Below are positions 57,301 through 64,000 of a stretch of DNA of 64,000 nucleotides, one piece after another. Numbering within the stretch: position 1 is the stretch's first letter; the number at the start of each line of letters is the position of its first letter. The translations under genes and the position numbers were made by a program. Origin of the DNA: Lepus europaeus (lineage: Eukaryota; Chordata; Mammalia; Lagomorpha; Leporidae); the NCBI RefSeq assembly GCF_033115175.1, contig NC_084836.1, positions 65,639,297-65,703,296 on the forward strand, written 5' to 3'. Under the pieces are notes generated by a model. The model made no database searches. It had not been told where the DNA came from and saw nothing but the letters and a program-made list of their open reading frames with translations.

Positions 57301-58126
57301 GCACAGGCAGTCAAAACCAAAATTAACATTTGGGATTGCATCAAATTGAGAAGTTTCTGTACTTCAAAAGAAACAGTCAGGAAAGTGAAGAGGCAACCGA
57401 CAGAATGGGAAAAAATATTTGCAAACTATGCTACAGATAAAGGGTTGATAACCAGAATCTACAAAGAAATCAAGAAAATGCACAACATCAGAACAAACAA
57501 CCCACTTAAGAGATGGGCCAAGGCCCTTAATAGACATTTTTCGAAAGAAGAAATCCAAATGGCCAACAGACATGAAAAAATGTTCAAGATCACTAGCAAT
57601 CAGAGAAATGCAAATCAAAACCACAATGAGGTTTCACCTCACCCCGGTGAGAATGGCTCACATTCAGAAATCTACCAACAATAGATGCTGGAGAGGATGT
57701 GGGGAAAAAGGGACACTAACCCACTGTTGGTGGGAATGCAAACTGGTTAAGCCACTATGGAAGTCAGTTTGGAGATTCCTCAGAAACCTGAACATAACCC
57801 TACCATACAACCCAGCCATCCCACTCCTTGGAATTTACCCAAAGGAAATTAAATTGGCAAACAAAAAAGCCATCTTCACATTAATGTTTATTGCAGCTCA
57901 ATTCACAATAGCTAAGACCTGGAACCAACCCAAATGCCCATCAACAGTAGACTGGATAAAGAAATTATGGGACATGTACTCCATAGAATACTATACAGCA
58001 CTAAGGAACAATGAAACCCAGTCATTTGCAACAAGATGGAGGAATCTGGAAAACATCATGCTGAGTGAATTAAGCCAGTCCCAAAGAGACAAATATCATT
58101 TGTTTTCCCTGATCGGCGACAACTGA
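54303..58126 (+). pseudogene. LINE-1 ORF2 (endonuclease/reverse transcriptase), three lesions
   Basis: Encodes an APE-type endonuclease, reverse transcriptase and Cys-rich C-terminus. All expected endonuclease residues are present at the human positions: N14, E43, D145, N147, D205, H230. The first frame runs to 55406, where an A-run near 55360 causes a frameshift. The next frame (to 57012) holds RT motifs, with FADD coded at 56401-56412. It ends at a TAA where a Glu codon is expected after NRI. The same frame resumes and is then broken by a 2-bp loss near 57571 (AACAGACATG against AACAGACACATG in the L1 copy at 12299). The last frame (57572-58126) carries the CX3CX7HX4C motif (CWRGC...HCWWEC) and ends normally at LIGDN. 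The element could not make full ORF2p unaided. Confidence 0.92.
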
Positions 58127-59190
58127 GCACCAAAGGGAAAACCTGTTGAAGTGAAATGGACACTATAAGAAACAATGAACTGATCAGCTCTTGTCCTGAC
58201 TCAAGATGTGCAATGTAATACTTTATCCTTTTTAGTATTTGTTGTTGTTGTTGTTCTAGTACTAGTGGTTGAACTCTGTAATTAACACAGAATTATTCTT
58301 AGGTGTTTAAATCTTAACTGAAAAGTGATCCCTGTTAAATTTAAGAGTGGAAAAAGAGAGGGAGGAGATGTACAATTTGGGTCATGCACAATCAGACTTG
58401 CCCCAAATGATGGAGTTAGAAATGTGCCAGGGGATTCCAATACAATCCCATCAAGGTGGCATGTACCAATGCCATCTCACTAGTCCAAGTGATCAATTTC
58501 AGTTCACAATTGATGGCTCTGATAGGTCTAAGAGTCAAAGTTATCACACAAACAAGACAAGTGTCTGCTAATACTAACTGATAGAATCAAAAAGGGAGAG
58601 AAAAATCCAACATGGGACGTGGGATACACAGCAGACTCATAGAATGGCAGACGTCCTAAACAACACTCTGGCCTCAGAATCAGCCCTTAAGGCATTTGGA
58701 TCTGGCTGAAGAGCCCATGAGAGTATTGTAGGCATGGAAAGCCAAGATACCATGGAAAAGAAAAAAAGAAGACCTAAATGAAAGATCTCTGTGAGTGAGA
58801 TCCCAGTGGAAAGAATGGGGCCATCAAAGATGGAGGTACCTTTCTCTGAAGGGAGGAGAGAACTTCCACTTTGACTATCACCCTATCGGAATAAGATCGA
58901 AGTTGGTGAACTCTAAAGGCTTCCATAGCCCTGGCAACTCATGACTAGAGCCTAGGGAGATTACTGACGCCATGAACAGGAGTGTCAAATTGTTAAATCA
59001 ACAACAGAAGTCACTGTGTACTTACATCCCATGTGGGATCTGTCCTTAATGTGTTGTCTAATGTGCAGTGATGCTATAACTAGTACTGAAACAGTATTTT
59101 TACACTTTGTTTCTGCGTGGGTACAAACTGATGAGATCTTTACTAATTATATACTGAATCAATCTTCTGTATATAAAGATAATTGGAAAT

Positions 59191-59571
59191 GAAAAAAAAA
59201 AACCTGGTGTTAAATTGGAAGTGGCATAGAAAATTAATTAATTTTTTAAAAAAATATTATGTAGGATATCTGTCTTTAATGTGCTGTACACTCTTATTTA
59301 ATGCTATAACTAGTACTCCAACAGTATTTTTTTTTCACTTTGTGTTGCTATATGGGGGCAAACTGTTGAAATCGTTACCTAATATATACTAAACTGATCT
59401 TCTGTATATAAAGAGAATTGAAAATGAATCCTGATGTGATTGGAAGGGGAGAGGGAGTTGGAAAGGGGAAGATTGTGGGTGGGAGGGAAGTTTTGGGAGG
59501 GGGAAGCCATTGTAACCCATAAGCTGTACTTTGGAAATTTATATTCATTAAATAAAAGTTTAATTAAAAAA
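59191..59571 (+). mobile_element. Compound L1 3' end: internal A-tract, non-L1 spacer, second L1 terminus
   Basis: The main 3' UTR stops at GAAATG plus an 11-bp A run (59191-59202). It lacks the last 110-130 bp seen in the L1 copy at 12047-13995. About 58 bp of non-L1 DNA follows. Then comes a second 3' UTR terminus (59262-59571) that repeats CTATAACTAGTACTCCAACA and ends ATTAAATAAAAGTTTAATT. The outer target-site duplication encloses both. Confidence 0.85.
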
Positions 59572-59847
59572 AAGAAGTACTACAGCATTAATTTTAATCT
59601 AGTCTTTCAGTTGCAGTGCTATTAGGAAGTTTTAAATATAGGTTCCACTCTCTTGTCAATATGTTTATTGGAGAATTTTTTATAATTATAATTATATTGA
59701 GTGCTATTATATCTTGCATTGCATTCTCTTTTAGTATCCAAATATAGGAACAAATAGAATTAATGAATCATTATCTGACTTTGAGGTAGTGATTTAGAGG
59801 GCATTAGCAATAAGAGGAAATATGTCTGACATCAAGAAATAGGAGCA

Positions 59848-60186
59848 GGGGCCGGTGCCTTCGAGCAGTAGGTTAATCCTCTGCCTACAGCACCAGCATC
59901 CCATATGGGCCCCTATTCTAGTCCCTGCTGCCCCTCTTCCAATCCAGCTCTCTGCTATGTTCTGGGAAAGCAGTAGAAGGTTGCCCAAGCCCTTGGGCCC
60001 CTGCACCTGCGTGGGAGAATGGGAAGAAGCTCCTGGCTCCTGGCTTCAGATCAGTGCAGCTCCAGCCATTGTAGCCATCTGGGGAGTGAACCAATGGAAG
60101 GAAGGCCTTTCTCTCTGTCTCTCCCTCTCACTGTCTGTAAATCTACCTCTCAAATGAATAAATAAAATCTTTTTAAAAAAAAGAAA
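59848..60186 (+). repeat. CSINE
   Basis: Complete copy with a mixed head (GGGGCCGGTGCCTTCGAGCA) and older-type tail (CAAATGAATAAATAAAATCT). Confidence 0.93.
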
Positions 60187-61158
60187 TATAAGCAAACAAT
60201 AATTTGGAGAAATGTTTGGTTTTTTAAATTCATAGAAAATATAGCTTACCATAAAACGTTAAATGTTCAGCTACTTAAAGCTTTTCTGATAGGATGCAAA
60301 CTTTATAACCTATTTCTCTGTGCTTGATGACATATCTGCTGTGATAATTACCTGAAAACTTTTCACATTCAGTTCAGTCCAAAGAGGCTCCCCAAGGGAT
60401 ACACAGTTGGACAAGAAAAGATTTCTTGCATTTTGATTGTTATTAGATTCTCTGTTTATAGCCGCATTTCCACAGTCCTCCTGGGCAACAGCCCTAGAGC
60501 CCGCGCTGCTGTCTCCATAATTGACTTTATGATTACTTCTCTCTCAGTGGAATCCACCAAGAAGATGAAAAAAAAAAAAACCTGATGTTGGAATATCCTG
60601 AAAAAATAAATTCACAAGAGTAAACTAGCCAAAGCTTCATAAACAACCACTGTGGATACCGTGGCAAGTCATCACAGAGCCTGGATGACCCACGCTGCTA
60701 TGGTACTGAGACACCCATGTTCCTGCTGTGAGATGCAGCTTAAGATACATAAAGCGTGCCAGAATCCAGGGAAAGAACTTTGCTGTAGATGTATGCCCTA
60801 AGTTTGCTTGTACTCACTGATGAGTAAGATCCCTTTAACTGATTCAGCTCTAGTACAAAGGAATTCATTTGGAAGTTCTTCCAGGTTCTCTCTCTACTTT
60901 AGAAGCAGGGTAAATTATTAAGGCATCTTTTAATTAATGAACTATTAATGTAAATTAAGTGTAATAAGGAGGCAACAGGATGCATTTATTTAGGGAATGG
61001 CCTTAATCTGGATAGTGAATACCTGGAAATAGCTTAAGCTACTTTTATCTTTCGGAACTTAATGATGGTTGTATGCTATTAATTTAATTTCTTTGTTTAC
61101 TCTGCTTCAAAGATTGCTTCAGCAGCAGTGGAAAGTAAATACATCAAAGTAAAACAAG
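60187..61158 (+). other. Upstream region and predicted first exon of the OR9K2-like gene
   Basis: No coding sequence. It holds the TAATTA/EBF-like pair at 60345-60399. It ends with a consensus splice donor (ACAAG followed by GTAAGC, GT at 61159-61160), so a noncoding first exon probably ends at 61158. The transcription start is not determined. Confidence 0.45.
60345..60399 (+). promoter_or_regulatory. Candidate OR promoter: homeodomain + EBF (Olf-1) sites
   Basis: TAATTA (60345-60350, LHX2-type) and CCCCAAGGGA (60390-60399, one base from TCCCNNGGGA) lie 40 bp apart, about 1.3 kb before the ATG. This pairing is typical of OR promoters. Confidence 0.45.
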
Positions 61159-61677
61159 GTAAGCATACTTTTGAAATGTTTCTTAATGAAATGTTACTTG
61201 ATGATTAAAGCCCTGACTTAGCTATCAACTACAATGGCCACAAACATCCTGCTAGCAAATGCATAATACTGCTATTTTAGAATATATATATATAATACTG
61301 CTGATGCATAATACTGCTATTTTAGAATATATATAATACTACTGCCTTAAGTACAGACAATCCTCTTACTATAAATATATTAAGAAGAGAAATTCAGACA
61401 ATGTGTAAAATTAAGCAATAAAATTATGCTACTTTATTGCTAAAATGCCCGAAAAAGCATGACTTCAACACAAAAACCAAAGGATTTGTTTCACCACTTG
61501 ATAGAAATGCAACTTCAGGGGCTTGGTAATATCTAAGCTTTATTTTTGCTTCTTCATGATAAGAAAATCATTCAGCATGCATTACCTAACTAGCTTGTAC
61601 TTATTTTATTGCTACATTCAAGACAACAATCACATCACTGGAATCAAAGTGTGTTTATTTTCCCTGTGCGTCTCAGC
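61159..61677 (+). other. Predicted 5' UTR intron of the OR9K2-like gene
   Basis: Donor GTAAGC at 61159. The acceptor follows TTTATTTTCCCTGTGCGTCT and reads CAG at 61674-61676 or 61677-61679. Splicing would place the ATG about 10 bases into exon 2, the usual OR arrangement. Confidence 0.45.
61261..61350 (+). repeat. 45-bp direct tandem duplication
   Basis: GCATAATACTGCTATTTTAG begins two consecutive units at 61261 and 61306, with minor differences in the TA-rich part. It lies in the predicted intron. Confidence 0.85.
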
Positions 61678-61688
61678 AGGTGTCCGCC

Positions 61689-62630
61689 ATGGGTGACAGG
61701 GGAGCAAACAACCACTCCGAAACCAGCGACTTCATCCTTGTGGGCTTCAGGGTCCGCCCGGAGCTCCACGTGCTCCTCTTCCTGCTCTTCCTGCTCGTCT
61801 ACACCGCCGTCCTCCTGGGGAACCTGGGCATGCTGGCTGTCATCGCCACCGACCCCCGGCTCAACACGCCCATGTACTTCTTCCTGGGCAACCTCTCCTT
61901 CGTCGACCTCTTCTATTCCTCGGTCATCGCCCCCAAGGCCATGGCCAACTTCTGGTCGGAGAGCAAGTCCATCTCCTTCGCGGGCTGCGTGGCGCAGCTC
62001 TTCCTCTTCGCCCTCTTCATCGTCACGGAAGGCTTCCTCCTGGCGGCCATGGCCTACGACCGCTTCGCCGCCATCTGCAGCCCCCTGCTCTACTCCGCCC
62101 AGATGTCCCCGCGGCTCTGCGCTCAGCTGGTGGCCGCGTCCTACCTCTGTGGCTGCGTGGCCTCGGTTCTCCTGACCAGCATGACGTTCAGCGTACCCTT
62201 CTGTGCCTCGCGGGCTGTTGACCACTTCTACTGTGACACTCGCCCGCTTCAGCGGCTGTCCTGCTCGGGCCTCTTTGTTCAGAAAATGGTGTCCTTTTCC
62301 TTATCCGGCGTCATCATCTTGCCCACCATCATAGTCATTCTCGTCTCCTACGTGTACATCGTGTCCACGGTGCTCAGGATTCCCTCGGCGGAGGGGCGCA
62401 GGAAAGCCTTCTCCACCTGCAGCTCCCACCTGGGCGTCGTGGGGGTGCTCTACGGCGCTGTCTTCTTCATGTATCTCACGCCGGACAGGTTCCCCGAGCT
62501 CAGTAAATTTGCCTCCTTGTGCTACTCCCTTGTCACGCCGATGCTGAATCCCTTGATTTACTCTCTGAGGAACAAGGATGTCAAAGAGGCTCTGAGAAGA
62601 CTTGTAGAGAAGAAAAGTGCTCTTCTCTGA
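61689..62630 (+). CDS. OR9K2: Olfactory receptor, OR9K2-like
   Basis: Intact 313-residue class II odorant receptor. Motifs: N8-H-S glycosylation site; GN in TM1 (44-45); LNTPMYFFLGNLSFVDL (58-74); MAYDRFAAICSPLLYS (121-136); Cys100/Cys182; SYVYIVSTVLRI (220-231); RRKAFSTCSSHLG (237-249); PMLNPLIYSLRN (284-295). It closely matches my memory of human OR9K2 from MGDRG through MTDFIL, the RAVDHFYCD loop and FMYLTPDRFPELSK. I start at the ATG at 61689: the frame is open upstream (GTG at 61680) but has no earlier in-frame ATG before a stop, and the upstream codons look like intron end and splice acceptor. The first two thirds of the gene are very GC- and CpG-rich, unlike the AT-rich flanks. AATAAA at 62844-62849 is a likely poly(A) signal. 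Confidence 0.93.
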   Translation: MGDRGANNHSETSDFILVGFRVRPELHVLLFLLFLLVYTAVLLGNLGMLAVIATDPRLNTPMYFFLGNLSFVDLFYSSVIAPKAMANFWSESKSISFAGCVAQLFLFALFIVTEGFLLAAMAYDRFAAICSPLLYSAQMSPRLCAQLVAASYLCGCVASVLLTSMTFSVPFCASRAVDHFYCDTRPLQRLSCSGLFVQKMVSFSLSGVIILPTIIVILVSYVYIVSTVLRIPSAEGRRKAFSTCSSHLGVVGVLYGAVFFMYLTPDRFPELSKFASLCYSLVTPMLNPLIYSLRNKDVKEALRRLVEKKSALL

Positions 62631-62955
62631 TTATTATTTCTCTCCTACCAAATGTTCTGTGGCTGTTTGCTTCATATCTCTCGTGGCCATTAATTGAAGT
62701 TATTCTCCTGAATATCATAAAAATACAACTAGCAGATTTTCCCATGTGCTGCATCTTTTCCATTAATCCTGAAATTTCTGGTTATTGGAGATGACTTTGA
62801 TGTGAGGAATCAGTTTTAATGATGAAACTTTTCACTTTTCTCCAATAAATTATATTTACAGAACTGATTTGTATGGTAACTTGTTGAACAATATTTTTAT
62901 ATTTTATTACACTACTTTAACAATCTTTTGTGTGTTATTAGTCTTTGAAATTGCT
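62631..62955 (+). other. 3' flank / predicted 3' UTR of the OR9K2-like gene
   Basis: AT-rich; contains AATAAA at 62844-62849, about 215 bases past the stop codon. Nothing else recognised. Confidence 0.45.
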
Positions 62956-63308
62956 GCTTGTTTTTTTTTTTAGATTTTATTTATTTTATTTGAGAGGTAG
63001 AGTTACAGACAGCGAGAGGGAGAGACAGAAAGAAAGGCCTTCCTTCCATTGGTTCACTCTCCAAGTGGCTGCAATGGCTGGAGCCTCACCAATTCAAAGC
63101 CAGGGACCAGGAACCAGGAGCCAGGAGCTTCTTCTGGGTCCCCCACGTGGGTGCAGGGGTCCAAGGACTTGGACCATCTTCTGCTGCTTTCCCAGGCCAT
63201 AGCAGAGAGCTGGATCAGAAGTGGAGCAGCCAGGACTAGAACCGGCACCCATATGGGATGCCGGCACTGCAGGCAGAGGATTAACCTACTGCGCCGTGGC
63301 GCCGGCCC
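62956..63308 (-). repeat. CSINE (older type)
   Basis: Inverted copy (TTAGATTTTATTTATTTTAT ... GCGCCGTGGCGCCGGCCCCC). A short duplicated CCAGGAACCAGGAGCCAGGA stretch lies in its body. Confidence 0.94.
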
Positions 63309-64000
63309 CCATTCCTTGATGTTATATACAATTACTGATAATCGACAAAGAAACCTAGATTATTTTTGTCTTGTTTTTATTTTAGAATATCTTGAAAAAT
63401 ACAGAAAAGCATAAAGAAGAGTTCAATGAATATATACAGATTTCACAGTTTTTAACATCATGCCATTTTTGTTTTATGTATAGATATGAAATATATCCCC
63501 TTACATACTACTTTTTTTGAAAGCAGGAGTAGATATACTATCACATAATATGAGTTTCTTGGCAAAGATTAAAAAGCAAGGAAAGAGGAGTATATTGTTA
63601 TTCAACTTGTATAATTCAGTGAAGACAACTCATATGTATCTATACAACAAATAATATGACATCCATCCATTTTTATACAGCATATATTAACTTCCGCAAA
63701 GTTGTTTTATACAATTATCTATTCATAAGCATCTGGGTTGCTTCCAGATCTTTGATATTGTGATCAGGGCTATGATAAATCTAAAGATGAAGCTATCTCT
63801 GTCACATGGTGACAGCATTTTGTTCGGATATAGTCCCAGAAACAAGGTACCTGGGTCATATGGTAGATCTATTTTTAGTTTTTTGAGGAATTTCCATACT
63901 GTTTTTCCATAGTTGGTGTTATGATTTGCATCCATAAAGAATCTATCAGGGTTCCTTTTTCTCCATGTGCACCTGTTATTTACTGTCTTTGTATTATAGC
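63309..64000 (-). mobile_element. Old LINE-1 fragment, runs off the window
   Basis: From about 63500 the plus strand is antisense L1 ORF2 C-terminus and 3' UTR. The minus frame 63935-63723 reads TVWKFLKKLKIDLPYDPGTL, matching the L1 WKFL...PYDPAIPLLG region, then TISKIWKQPRCL. It is decayed. 63309-63500 is unassigned. Confidence 0.82.

Larger units (their letters stand above)
52430..59571 (+). mobile_element. Full-length rabbit-type LINE-1, no longer autonomous
   Basis: A 7.1-kb insertion bounded by perfect 16-bp direct repeats AAGAAGTACTACAGCA at 52414-52429 and 59572-59587. Order: 5' UTR (52430-53196) beginning with a YY1 site; intact ORF1 (53197-54234); 68-bp spacer; ORF2 with three lesions (54303-58126); long 3' UTR; and a compound 3' end ending with AATAAA and an A tail. 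The intact 5' end and perfect duplications point to a fairly recent full-length insertion in the lagomorph lineage. Confidence 0.95.

Noticed and set aside
61609-62175. 188-codon Ser-rich frame in another register over OR9K2
   Set aside because: Out-of-frame reading of the GC-rich OR gene.

Overview
The window is mammalian nuclear DNA and almost certainly comes from a lagomorph, most likely European rabbit. The marker is about 45 copies of the tRNA-derived rabbit C-repeat SINEs (CSINE family). Young copies end in CTGCCTGTCAAAA and older ones in CAAATAAATAAATCTTT. A nearly full-length rabbit-type LINE-1 is also present. Assignment rests on recognised repeats and protein families; no database search was possible.

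The protein-coding content is a small olfactory receptor (OR) cluster. It has four intact single-exon OR genes: an OR10A7-like gene (minus, 2574-3524), a family-10 gene (plus, 17141-18100), a family-9 gene (minus, 43600-44526) and an OR9K2-like gene (plus, 61689-62630). One truncated family-9 pseudogene lies at 38128-38640. OR9K2 and OR10A7 are neighbours in the human 12q13 OR cluster, so this looks like the rabbit counterpart of that segment. The ORs are not an operon. In this kind of cluster each receptor has its own promoter and about one is expressed per olfactory neuron. Upstream of OR9K2 the sequence shows a homeodomain site plus an EBF/Olf-1-like site, a splice donor and a conserved splice acceptor, giving a plausible two-exon gene.

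Layout: 0-5 kb holds OR10A7 and old repeats; 6.4-8.55 kb is an extremely AT-rich low-complexity block; 9-16.5 kb is a SINE/L1 mosaic; 17-18.1 kb is the family-10 OR; 19.4-22.2 kb has nested SINEs, a 32-bp-arm palindrome and a GT-rich minisatellite of about 117-bp units; 22.2-28 kb is the largest mostly repeat-poor stretch; 28-36 kb is a mosaic of very old L1 with young SINEs and one solo LTR; 36.9-47.6 kb carries the family-9 OR, its pseudogene and SINEs; 47.6-52.4 kb is a SINE cluster and an old L1 5' half; 52.43-59.57 kb is a full-length but disabled L1 with 16-bp target-site duplications and a compound 3' end; 59.8-62.9 kb is the OR9K2 locus; the last 0.7 kb is an old L1.

I found no sign of a new multi-gene system. 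The most unusual observations are local: an OR whose last codons and stop come from a SINE, a LINE-1 with a compound 3' end suggesting 3' transduction, a C-depleted GT/G minisatellite open for 479 codons on the opposite strand, and a near-perfect palindrome inside a SINE.
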